This document shows, one piece after another, positions 1 through 6,340 of a stretch of 7,240 bases of DNA; the first letter of the stretch is position 1; each line of letters begins with the position of its first letter. Source of the stretch: Paludibacteraceae bacterium (GTDB taxonomy: Bacteria; Bacteroidota; Bacteroidia; Bacteroidales; Paludibacteraceae); the NCBI GenBank assembly GCA_017646225.1, contig JAGCMZ010000140.1, positions 1 to 7,240 on the forward strand. Direction: 5' to 3'. The notes beneath the pieces were generated by a model. That model saw nothing but the letters and a program-made list of their open reading frames with translations. It was not told where the DNA came from and searched no databases. Both the position numbers and the translations under genes were made by a program.

Positions 1-3000
1 ATATTGTTCCATTATCGAACGTTGACCATAATATAACCCTTAAAAACTGCTTTGTAGAATCGTATGGCCGAAACGGTATTCACGTGGTAGGTATCAAGGG
101 CATTCATGTAGAAAACAACGAGTTCTATACCAAATACGATTTTTCTGTTGATCAAACAGAGGGCGAAGACGTGGTAGACTGGGGTGGTACCATCAAATTT
201 ATCAATACCACCGATGTGAGATTCTTGCGTAACGACTCAGAAGGTACGCTAGCTACTTCGTTCTTTATTCAAGGTTGCCAACGCGTGTTGTTGATGAACA
301 ACGTATTCTGGAACGACAATGCGGTTTCTGTTCCCCAATTAGCGGCAGAAGGTAGAACGGTAGCCAATGTACGTTTGGTAAACTATGGAACCAAAGCAGC
401 AGAATTCCCGCTTAAAAACATTGGTATCTATTACAACACCTTCTTTATTAAGAACAACCCTTCGACAGATTTGGCTGATAGTTATGTTAAGTTTGACTTT
501 TTCCGTTTAGGTGGTTTGCAACAACCCGTAATTGCTGCCAACTTTGATCCTAATACCATTCGTTTCCAATACAACAACTGTTATTCGTACGATAAGGACA
601 TAGAGGGCAATAACGATGATGCAACTAAAACAACTACATTCTACCTTCAAGGAATAGGGAGAAGTGCCGATTGGTGCCAATGCTTTAGTTACAATAACTT
701 CTGGAGTAAATACGATGAAAATAATGACAAATCGTCGTCTAGCTTTGAAATAGGTAAGTTTTGTACAGGAACCGATGAAACGTACAACCTATATGCCAAT
801 GTAAGTGAACAAGTATGTAAAACAGACCCCAAACGTCCTGGTGCGTTGGTGGTGAAAGGTGATGCCATGAACATTGGTACTATGGTAGAAGAAGATGTTT
901 CGTTACAAGGTGCCGATCAACTCTTTAACGACCGATTAAATCCAGACAATTCCGAAAACTGTGTTCGTCCAAGAATGTCGGTAGACAATAGCAACGAAGC
1001 CTTGTCTCCCTACGATCATATCTACATAGAACCTGGTACAATCAATTTGTTTACATCGCCCATTGTTGGTTCACAAACCACCGATGTGATGGTAACCTCT
1101 ATCAAATTAACCCCCAAAAGTGATGTAAATTTAAGCATTGTTGATAAAAACGATGACCCTATTGCAGATGGTCGTTTTGCCATTACCAATGCCGAAGGAA
1201 CTCCAATTGCAGCGCTAACAACCGATTCGAATGGATCGTTAGAAAATGAACCTGTTTACGTTACCTTTGTACGTCCTGATATAGACGAGGATAGAACTTA
1301 CGAAGCATTCTTAATGATTGTTCCTTCACAGGCTGTAGATAAACAGCTTATTTTGCGTATTCCATTACGTGGACACCATAAAGCGGCATTAACCTCAATT
1401 CCAGGTGCATGGACGGTAGGTGCGTTCCAACAACGTGTAGCCACACCCGTCGATACCATTATTTGGCATGGTTCGCATTCTGCAGCGTGGGATGATCGTA
1501 ACAACTGGTACAAAACAGATGGTTCTTTGGTTACTTGTTTGGATGCACTAACAGAAGATTTAACGGTAATCATCCCCAAAAAGGATTCGGAAAAATACGT
1601 AACACCTCCAGCAGGTATTACTAACTATCCAACCTTGCCCAATATTGCTAGCGATTATGATTTTAAAACAATTCGTGATGATGAATGGTCTGGCGAGCAA
1701 GTAAATGCAGGCTCTACTGCTAAGGTAGCCAATAAGATTGTTATGGAGTATGGTGCCTCTTTGGTTGGCGCAGAGGAATTGAACGATGACAATGAACGCT
1801 ACAACGAAGCTGAGGTGGAATTTATTGCCCGCCGTAACACTTGGTTGTTGGCTGGTGCAGTAGTAAGACCATGGAAAACAGACGAAAACGGAAAAATTGT
1901 AGTAGAAGATGGTAAAAAGCAAACTCGTTTGGCTTGCTCGCGCGACTATTACAGATGGCACTTGCCACAAGTGTATATGCACGAGGCAATTATCGACCCT
2001 GCTACGAATAAGGCAACTTGGGGTGTAGAGTTCCCCGATTTGGATGTAGATTTGCCAGCCAATGAAGCTTACGCTATTCACATTCCTAACGAATACGGAT
2101 ATTATTACTATCCTGCTAGTACGTATAACTACATCAATGGAACGAATTACGATCCAGAAGAGCCTATACGCTACACCTTTACAGGACGTTTCTATAACGA
2201 GGATCAATTGCCAACCTACTCGGTTGAGCCTAAAACCACAGTTATCTTAACGAATACCTACCCTGCTAATATCGATGCGGTGAAATTGCATGAATCGGGT
2301 AGAGGTACTGTACAAGTTTATAGTTATGACGATCAGTCGTTTAATACGGTAGAAGATGCGACAAAAACAGCCGTGATTCAAGCACAACATAGTTTTGTGT
2401 TTACTCCTAATGAGACGCTTAAACAATTAAATATTGACCGAGAATGGCTGCTTAATACGGAAGTAACTCACCGTAGTGCTGAAACAGAAATGCCATTTGT
2501 GCGTATAGAGATGCGTAATGGAGCGAAAAAAGTGGCCAGCAATGTTTACATTGCCCATGATCAGGCCAAGGCAGATGTGCCCGATTGGTCGGTAGATGCG
2601 CCTAAGGTGTTTAACGGAATGAATCGATCGTTGCCCGATTTGTATGTTATGCGTTACAATGGTAAATGGGCAGGTGTTCATATTCCAACAGTTGACCAAC
2701 CCATTCCATTGGGCGTAAACGTAAGCCAAAAGAACCAAACCTTTACCTTTGGTTTGGTAAGTACTAATATTGTAGGTCAAATTTTGCTAGAAGATAGACT
2801 AACCGAAACCGTAACCGATTTATCGACACAAACTTACAGCGTTAGCGATTTGGCAGTAGGTGCTTGCGAGGGACGTTTCTATTTGTCAATTGTGCCCAAC
2901 CCAGACCAAGAGTTTGTTCCAGACGATTTGCCAACCAGTGTAGATGATACAGAAGCCGATGCACATCAAATTTCCATCTATGCTCGTCATAATAATGTAA

Positions 3001-3188
3001 CAATTTCTACCAATTTAGGCAATAATTTGCAGACAATTATCGTTTCTGACATGGTAGGTAGACATCAAGTGTACAAGGTATCGGGAAGATATGTAACTTT
3101 GTCGCTCCCTGTGGTAACCGGAATTTATACCATTCATGTAGTGGCAGACAATGCTGTTAGAACCGAAAAAATTTACCTAAGTAAGTAG
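1..3188 (+). CDS. T9SS-secreted large surface protein with beta-helix, 5' truncated
   Basis: The reading frame is open from the first complete codon (base 3), so the gene starts before the window; the GTG at 84 is internal. At least 1061 residues are visible. Bases 1 to about 1075 encode short rungs rich in Asn and aromatics (for example ENNEFYTKYDF, LLMNNVFWNDN, YYNTFFIKNN, YNNCYSYDKD, YNNFWSKYD), the look of a right-handed parallel beta-helix as in pectate-lyase-like folds. About 1117-1380 looks like an Ig/SpaA-like beta-sandwich (PIADGRFAITNAEGTPIAAL). About 1464-1640 holds the WHGSHSAAWDDRNNWY...IIP...YPTLP module often seen in secreted Bacteroidetes proteins. About 1800-2090 is an RRNTWLLAGAVVRPW to LPANEAYAIHIP module. 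The protein ends in a type A T9SS sorting domain. It is therefore probably exported across the outer membrane and attached to the cell surface. No catalytic residues can be assigned, so adhesin or glycan-binding or -cleaving roles are all open. It is the first visible gene of a cluster with the next two. Confidence 0.9.
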   Translation, partial: IVPLSNVDHNITLKNCFVESYGRNGIHVVGIKGIHVENNEFYTKYDFSVDQTEGEDVVDWGGTIKFINTTDVRFLRNDSEGTLATSFFIQGCQRVLLMNNVFWNDNAVSVPQLAAEGRTVANVRLVNYGTKAAEFPLKNIGIYYNTFFIKNNPSTDLADSYVKFDFFRLGGLQQPVIAANFDPNTIRFQYNNCYSYDKDIEGNNDDATKTTTFYLQGIGRSADWCQCFSYNNFWSKYDENNDKSSSSFEIGKFCTGTDETYNLYANVSEQVCKTDPKRPGALVVKGDAMNIGTMVEEDVSLQGADQLFNDRLNPDNSENCVRPRMSVDNSNEALSPYDHIYIEPGTINLFTSPIVGSQTTDVMVTSIKLTPKSDVNLSIVDKNDDPIADGRFAITNAEGTPIAALTTDSNGSLENEPVYVTFVRPDIDEDRTYEAFLMIVPSQAVDKQLILRIPLRGHHKAALTSIPGAWTVGAFQQRVATPVDTIIWHGSHSAAWDDRNNWYKTDGSLVTCLDALTEDLTVIIPKKDSEKYVTPPAGITNYPTLPNIASDYDFKTIRDDEWSGEQVNAGSTAKVANKIVMEYGASLVGAEELNDDNERYNEAEVEFIARRNTWLLAGAVVRPWKTDENGKIVVEDGKKQTRLACSRDYYRWHLPQVYMHEAIIDPATNKATWGVEFPDLDVDLPANEAYAIHIPNEYGYYYYPASTYNYINGTNYDPEEPIRYTFTGRFYNEDQLPTYSVEPKTTVILTNTYPANIDAVKLHESGRGTVQVYSYDDQSFNTVEDATKTAVIQAQHSFVFTPNETLKQLNIDREWLLNTEVTHRSAETEMPFVRIEMRNGAKKVASNVYIAHDQAKADVPDWSVDAPKVFNGMNRSLPDLYVMRYNGKWAGVHIPTVDQPIPLGVNVSQKNQTFTFGLVSTNIVGQILLEDRLTETVTDLSTQTYSVSDLAVGACEGRFYLSIVPNPDQEFVPDDLPTSVDDTEADAHQISIYARHNNVTISTNLGNNLQTIIVSDMVGRHQVYKVSGRYVTLSLPVVTGIYTIHVVADNAVRTEKIYLSK
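2967..3185 (+). other. Type A T9SS C-terminal sorting domain (Por secretion tail)
   Basis: The last 73 residues of the large protein follow the type A sorting-domain pattern: QISIYARHNNVTIST, then IIVSDMVGRHQVYKV (the D-x-x-G-R element), then VTLSLPVVTGIYTIHVV (the GxY element), ending TEKIYLSK with the usual lysine near the C-terminus. In the family this domain is recognised by the type IX secretion machinery and removed by the PorU sortase-like protease on attachment to A-LPS. Those steps are family knowledge, not visible here. Confidence 0.88.
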
Positions 3189-3192
3189 AAGA

Positions 3193-3648
3193 ATGAAAAA
3201 AATATATCAAAAGAGACTCTCTTTATTGTGGATTATATTGGGCTTTAGTAATGCTGTGTGGGCGGTAACCCTTCCGCAACAGTCTTATTCTGTCTATAAC
3301 TCGTTGTACGAAATTAATAATGATAACGTTAGTGCAGCTCATGGAACAGTCTTCAAGGGCATAAATCATATCTTGAAATCGGGCAACAATGAATGGGGGG
3401 AAAGTTGTGTAGAAGAGTATGGAGAGGGAAGCATGGAATGCAGAACTTGCTGTGGAGATTTGTTGTCGGGAATTCCATCGGATCAGCAAGTTTACTATCA
3501 GGAAAAGCATGCTGCTTGTCTGAATATTTGCAATACAGGTTTGCCTTTGGGTGGAGCTCCGCTCGATCTTCCTGTGTGGTTTGTTTTGCCTTTGTGCGGT
3601 CTTTATGGAGTGGTGCAACGTATCAGAAGCAAAAAGTTAGAAAAATAG
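3193..3648 (+). CDS. Exported cysteine-rich small protein with LPxxG-like membrane tail, unknown function
   Basis: This 151-residue protein is not one I recognise. Residues 1-24 form a signal peptide: basic MKKIYQKR, hydrophobic core to about 22, probable cleavage at VWA|VT. The mature part has a cluster of six cysteines at 72, 83, 86, 87, 109 and 113, patterned C-x10-C-x2-CC-x21-C-x3-C, which suggests disulfides or metal binding outside the cytoplasm. The C-terminus has GLPLGGAPLD (116-125), a hydrophobic segment (126-141, with a seventh cysteine at 135) and a basic end QRIRSKKLEK. This tripartite shape resembles sortase or exosortase sorting tails, and I recall similar PLDGG-hydrophobic-basic ends in many Bacteroidetes exported proteins. 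It starts 4 bases after the T9SS gene and ends 5 bases before the Lrp/AsnC gene, so co-transcription is likely. No Shine-Dalgarno is seen; the region before the ATG is A-rich. A 131-codon antisense frame over the same bases is less credible. Confidence 0.82.
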   Translation: MKKIYQKRLSLLWIILGFSNAVWAVTLPQQSYSVYNSLYEINNDNVSAAHGTVFKGINHILKSGNNEWGESCVEEYGEGSMECRTCCGDLLSGIPSDQQVYYQEKHAACLNICNTGLPLGGAPLDLPVWFVLPLCGLYGVVQRIRSKKLEK

Positions 3649-3653
3649 TAGAT

Positions 3654-4130
3654 ATGACAACTATGCAATTGGATCAACTAGACGAAAAAATCCTGCAAAT
3701 GGTATCGCGCAATGCGCGTACTCCCTTTTTGGAAATTGCCCGTGAATGCAATGTGTCGGGTGCGGCTATTCATCAGCGCATTCAGAAACTTACACAAATG
3801 GGGGTAATTACCGGTTCTGAGTTTATTGTAGATCCTGAGAAAGTTGGTTATCATACCTGTGCCTATATGGGCTTGTACCTAAAGGATGCCAACGATTTTA
3901 AGCACGTGGTAGCATCGTTATACAAAATACCCGAGGTAGTAGAATGTCACTATACCACGGGTAAATATGCCTTGTATTTAAAAATCTATGCTAAAGATAA
4001 CAAGCATTTCTTAAGCATTATCCACGACAAAATTCAATCCATTCCTGGAATTGCCAGCACCGAAACCCTTATTTCGTTGGGCGAGGCTTTTCGTCGTCAG
4101 ATTACAGTAGAAGGATTTTCTTGCGAATAA
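3654..4130 (+). CDS. Lrp/AsnC family transcriptional regulator
   Basis: The 158-residue product has the family's two-part layout and usual length. Residues 6-55 form the AsnC-type winged helix-turn-helix: LDQLDEKILQMVSRNARTPF, then EIARECNVSGAAIHQRIQKL and MGVITG. Residues 65-145 form the RAM/AsnC ligand-binding and oligomerisation domain (VVECHYTTGKYALYLKIYAKD, then IPGIASTETLISLGEAF). The Asp common after the effector-loop Gly in Lrp (GDYD) is replaced here (GKYA), so the ligand cannot be predicted. Such proteins bind DNA as dimers to octamers and commonly respond to amino acids. I chose ATG 3654 because the fold begins right after it and it lies 5 bases after the previous stop; ATG 3663 is an alternative. 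The open frame extends upstream to 3393, but that part overlaps the Cys-rich gene and has no family character. Its 3' end overlaps meaB on the other strand by 34 bases. Its target is not visible; the upstream surface gene is an obvious candidate. Confidence 0.93.
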   Translation: MTTMQLDQLDEKILQMVSRNARTPFLEIARECNVSGAAIHQRIQKLTQMGVITGSEFIVDPEKVGYHTCAYMGLYLKDANDFKHVVASLYKIPEVVECHYTTGKYALYLKIYAKDNKHFLSIIHDKIQSIPGIASTETLISLGEAFRRQITVEGFSCE

Positions 4131-5203
4131 TACATTTCTAATAATTGGTGGGCAGCAGTAAACGACCCGATTTCTTCGTCGGTTACTTGCTGCTCTAATT
4201 TTTCCAATAGAGCTGCAATTTGCGGATTGTGATAGAAATGATCGCGCAAATGTTGGTCGATGGTTTCGTACATCCAGTATTTGGTTTGCAATTTGCGCTT
4301 GTTTTGGAACGAACCGTTGGCCTTGGTAAAGGTGGTGTGTTCGTCTATCATCTGCCAAATTTCTTCAATACCTATTTTATGAAAGGCCGAGCAGGTTAGC
4401 ACTTTGGGGACCCAACCCGATGGATGGGGTGGAAACAAGTGTAAGGCATTTTGGAACTGACGTTGTGCCAATTGTGCTTTTTCAAGGTTGTTGCCTTCGG
4501 CTTTGTTAATGGTGATGCCATCGGCCATTTCCATGATACCGCGTTTAATGCCTTGTAGTTCATCGCCAGTGCCTGCCAATTGAAGCAATAAGAAAAAGTC
4601 GGTCATGGAGTGAACGGCCGTTTCCGATTGTCCTACACCCACGGTTTCTACAATAACAATGTCAAAACCAGCCGCCTCGCAAAGAATAATGCTCTCGCGG
4701 GTTTTGCGTGCCACGCCGCCTAACGATCCTGCCGATGGAGAAGGGCGAATAAACGCCTTGTCGCTTACCGATAACTCTTCCATACGGGTTTTGTCGCCCA
4801 AAATACTGCCTTTAGAGCGCTCACTACTGGGGTCGATGGCCAATACGGCTACTTTGTGACCTTGGTTTACCAGGTGCATGCCAATGGCCTCGATAAAGGT
4901 ACTTTTGCCAGCACCAGGAACACCGGTAATGCCAATGCGGGTAGATTTGCCAGCGTATGGCAAGCAACCCTCTATTACCTCCTGCGCTAGGGCGTAGTGC
5001 GAGGGTAGTGTACTTTCTATTAGGGTTACTGCTTGTCCTAAAATGGCAATATCGCCCGCTACAATGCCTTTTATGTATTCTTCTTTAGAGAGCAATTGTC
5101 TGCGTTTTTTGCGCACCAAATTGGGATTGACACTGGGTGGTTGTACAATGCCTTTGTTAACGGTAAGACCTTCGTATTTTGGGTCGTTTTCGGGATGAAT
5201 CAT
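4097..5203 (-). CDS. meaB: Methylmalonyl-CoA mutase-associated GTPase MeaB (ArgK/MMAA family)
   Basis: This 368-residue G3E-class P-loop GTPase is a chaperone that helps load adenosylcobalamin onto methylmalonyl-CoA mutase and protects it from inactivation; it acts in the cytoplasm on the succinate-propionate route. Visible motifs: Walker A GVPGAGKST at 94-102; AIDPSSERSKGSILGDKTRM at 122-141; FIRPSPSAGSLGGVARKT at 151-168, a strong family signature; Walker B/switch region VETVGVGQSE at 185-194; GTGDELQGIKRGIMEMADG at 211-229. The guanine-specificity motif NKxD appears as NKAE (233-236), with Glu for Asp. The C-terminal part (about 290-360) is helical, consistent with the family dimerisation arm. 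Length is normal, and the start at 5203 gives the HPENDPKYEGLTVNKG leader I associate with Bacteroidetes members. No mutase gene is in the window. The gene begins 42 bases after the larger DUF1573 gene and may share its transcript. The older label LAO/AO transport ATPase is misleading. Confidence 0.95.
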   Translation of the reverse strand: MIHPENDPKYEGLTVNKGIVQPPSVNPNLVRKKRRQLLSKEEYIKGIVAGDIAILGQAVTLIESTLPSHYALAQEVIEGCLPYAGKSTRIGITGVPGAGKSTFIEAIGMHLVNQGHKVAVLAIDPSSERSKGSILGDKTRMEELSVSDKAFIRPSPSAGSLGGVARKTRESIILCEAAGFDIVIVETVGVGQSETAVHSMTDFFLLLQLAGTGDELQGIKRGIMEMADGITINKAEGNNLEKAQLAQRQFQNALHLFPPHPSGWVPKVLTCSAFHKIGIEEIWQMIDEHTTFTKANGSFQNKRKLQTKYWMYETIDQHLRDHFYHNPQIAALLEKLEQQVTDEEIGSFTAAHQLLEMYYSQENPSTVI

Positions 5204-5212
5204 ATTTTGTTG

Positions 5213-5260
5213 GTTATTCGTTTAGTTGTTTAGTCGTTTAGTCGTTTATTCGGTTAGGCG
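5213..5260. repeat. Six-unit 8-bp tandem repeat (minus-strand consensus CGACTAAA)
   Basis: On the plus strand the units are GTTATTCG, TTTAGTTG, TTTAGTCG, TTTAGTCG, TTTATTCG and GTTAGGCG, each 8 bases with no gaps. The two central units are identical and the outer ones differ by one to three bases. The array fills the gap between meaB and the upstream DUF1573 gene and runs into the last codons and stop of the latter. On the minus strand five of the six units carry a TAA at the same offset, so any three neighbouring units place a stop in all three frames. Confidence 0.8.
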
Positions 5261-5848
5261 TTTGGTTTTGCGACTAAGTTTGTTCTTTTTTTGGCGAATA
5301 GGCTTGTCTTTTTTCTCGGTGGCTGAGCTTGTCGAAGCGTCCTCTACGCTCACAGAATATCCATTCTCGGGCGCTGATCCTGTCGAAGCGTCTTGATAAA
5401 CGTACGACGGAAACTCAAAATAACCCGATATGGTAAGTCGGAAGGTGCCCGCATTGGTATAGACGTAAATGCCCTTTTTGAATTTGCCCGATTCTTTGCA
5501 GGGAATAATGGCTATGTCAATTTGGCCACTTTCGTCGTAATACAAGCTATCGGTAGGATATTGGGTTACCTTGCATCCGCAAGTAGTTTCAATGCGTTTG
5601 ATAACCAATCCTTGTTGTCCTACGTTACAATAAAAAAAAGTGTAGTTAGTAGGCTTGGTATGGTCGTATATGGTACCTATATGATACGATGTAAGATCGA
5701 ATGCCATGGTGGCTTCTAGCGGTGGCAAACTGTCGGTTGCTAAAGAATCGACGGTCATACTATCCGTAGAAAGTATTTCTTGTGCTGGTAGGGTGGCAAA
5801 AGAAATCATTAAAAGGAGTAGAATGATGATTCGTTTTGTGGGTATCAT
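5246..5848 (-). CDS. Exported DUF1573 protein with repeat-containing charged C-terminal tail
   Basis: The 200-residue product has a signal peptide (MIPTKR, then a hydrophobic stretch to about 20, likely cut at LPA|Q). A short linker rich in D, S, T and L follows (STDSMTVDSLATDSLPPLE, 27-45). Residues about 50-145 match DUF1573, an Ig-like exported domain of unknown function common in Bacteroidetes: YHIGTIYDHTKPTNYTFFYCNVG, then the signature TCGC at 89-92, then the strand-rich GKFKKGIYVYTNAGTFRLTISGYF. Unlike the 135-residue paralogue upstream, it carries a tail of about 50 residues with two copies of DAST(S/G)SA(T/P)E (153-161 and 170-178) and a very basic end (KKDKPIRQKKNKLSRKTKRLTE). The tail DNA is made of repeat elements. 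It is separated from the upstream DUF1573 gene by a terminator, and a promoter-like box lies 24 bases before its start, so it probably begins its own transcript with meaB. No enzymatic role can be assigned. Confidence 0.88.
   Translation of the reverse strand: MIPTKRIIILLLLMISFATLPAQEILSTDSMTVDSLATDSLPPLEATMAFDLTSYHIGTIYDHTKPTNYTFFYCNVGQQGLVIKRIETTCGCKVTQYPTDSLYYDESGQIDIAIIPCKESGKFKKGIYVYTNAGTFRLTISGYFEFPSYVYQDASTGSAPENGYSVSVEDASTSSATEKKDKPIRQKKNKLSRKTKRLTE
5315..5341. repeat. 27-bp dispersed-type repeat, copy 1, inside the DUF1573 gene
   Basis: On the minus strand this copy begins GACGCTTCGACAAGCTCAGC and encodes DASTSSATE (residues 170-178). It matches 23 of 27 bases with the copy at 5366-5392. 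It contains a small palindrome, GCTT-CGAC-AAGC. The core GCTTCGACAAGCTCAGCC resembles a short dispersed repeat that I recall from many Bacteroidetes and other genomes. Confidence 0.7.
5366..5392. repeat. 27-bp dispersed-type repeat, copy 2, inside the DUF1573 gene
   Basis: On the minus strand this copy begins GACGCTTCGACAGGATCAGC and encodes DASTGSAPE (residues 153-161). It lies exactly 51 bases (17 codons) from copy 1 and in the same frame. The bases between and beyond the copies do not match well, so this is not a simple 51-base tandem duplication. Its palindrome is less perfect than in copy 1. Confidence 0.7.
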
Positions 5849-5872
5849 AACTTCTTTTTATTTTACAACGTA

Positions 5873-5880
5873 CGAAGATA
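5873..5880 (-). promoter_or_regulatory. Bacteroidetes-type -7 box candidate (TATCTTCG) for the larger DUF1573 gene
   Basis: The minus-strand sequence TATCTTCG differs by one base from the Bacteroidetes -7 consensus TAnnTTTG. It lies 24 bases before the ATG at 5848 and just downstream of the terminator. I see no matching -33 TTG box at the usual distance, because that place is taken by the terminator hairpin, so this is tentative. Confidence 0.35.
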
Positions 5881-5881
5881 C

Positions 5882-5911
5882 AAAAAAAGAACGACTGTTG
5901 AGCCGTTCTTT
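5882..5911 (-). terminator. Intrinsic terminator of the small DUF1573 gene
   Basis: On the minus strand, AAAGAACG pairs with CGTTCTTT (8 bp, 5904-5911 with 5886-5893) around a 10-base loop that can add a CT/AG pair. The right arm runs into an unbroken T tract (seven Ts, 5882-5888). It begins 22 bases after the stop of the gene ending at 5933, the expected place for its terminator. Confidence 0.8.
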
Positions 5912-5932
5912 CTTTATAAAAATATAGAATCC

Positions 5933-6340
5933 TTATTCTGCTTTTTGTTTTGGAACTACAGAACCTTTGATGTTCAAGATAATAGCAGATGCTTTTTCGT
6001 CGCCTGCTTTTAGGTAACGAATGGTAATGCTTTTGTTAAAGTTACCAGGACGACCTGCTGGGTTGTAGGTAGCGGTAATGTAGCTTTTTTTGCCAGGAGC
6101 GATGGGCTCTTTTGGCCAGTTAGGAGTGGTGCAACCGCAAGATGCTTGTACGTTGGTTAAGGTGATGGGTTTGTTGCTTACGTTTTCGAATTCAAAAACG
6201 GCTTCTACACGTCCGTCAGCTTCTTGAATAGAGCCAAAATCGTGAACACGTTTTTCAAATTTGATAGCTTGAGCATCTTGAGCAAAAGCCATGCCTGCCA
6301 AAGCAAACAATGCGGTTAAAAGAAATAATTTGGTTTTCAT
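5933..6340 (-). CDS. Exported DUF1573 domain protein (small form)
   Basis: The 135-residue product is a typical stand-alone DUF1573 protein. Residues 1-20 form a signal peptide (MKTKLFLLTALFALAGMAFA, likely cut before QD). The single Ig-like domain follows: FEKRVHDFGSIQEADGRVEA at 28-47, FEFENVSNKPITLTNVQ at 49-65, the hallmark SCGCTTPNWPKEPIAPGK at 67-84, and YNPAGRPGNFNKSITIRY at 92-109. The protein is thus periplasmic or outer-membrane facing, with function unknown. The ATG at 6338-6340 directly precedes the signal peptide. It lies 82 bases after the guaA stop on the same strand and is followed by a strong terminator, so it either ends a guaA transcript or is transcribed alone; no clear promoter box was seen in the gap. 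It is a paralogue of the next gene downstream, sharing the (T/S)CGC motif. Confidence 0.92.
   Translation of the reverse strand: MKTKLFLLTALFALAGMAFAQDAQAIKFEKRVHDFGSIQEADGRVEAVFEFENVSNKPITLTNVQASCGCTTPNWPKEPIAPGKKSYITATYNPAGRPGNFNKSITIRYLKAGDEKASAIILNIKGSVVPKQKAE

Noticed and set aside
84..86. GTG as the start of the T9SS gene
   Set aside because: The frame stays open to base 3 with beta-helix-like sequence (NITLKNCFVESYGRNGIHV), so the gene is truncated by the window edge.
1560..2207. 215-codon open frame on the minus strand
   Set aside because: It lies fully inside the T9SS gene on the opposite strand and its product has no domain character; the plus-strand protein is clearly real.
2734..2758. 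Perfect 8-bp inverted repeat ACCAAACC / GGTTTGGT with a 9-base loop
   Set aside because: It lies inside coding sequence (NQTFTFGLV), has no T tract, and a short match like this is expected by chance in 7 kb.
2427..2780. 117-codon open frame on the minus strand
   Set aside because: It is antisense to the same T9SS gene, with no recognisable motifs or promoter.
3223..3618. 131-codon antisense frame over the Cys-rich gene
   Set aside because: The plus-strand frame has a good signal peptide, a sensible tail and operon-like spacing; the antisense product has none of these.
3393..3653. Upstream extension of the Lrp/AsnC frame
   Set aside because: The extra 87 residues overlap the Cys-rich gene and do not resemble the family; the helix-turn-helix domain starts just after ATG 3654.
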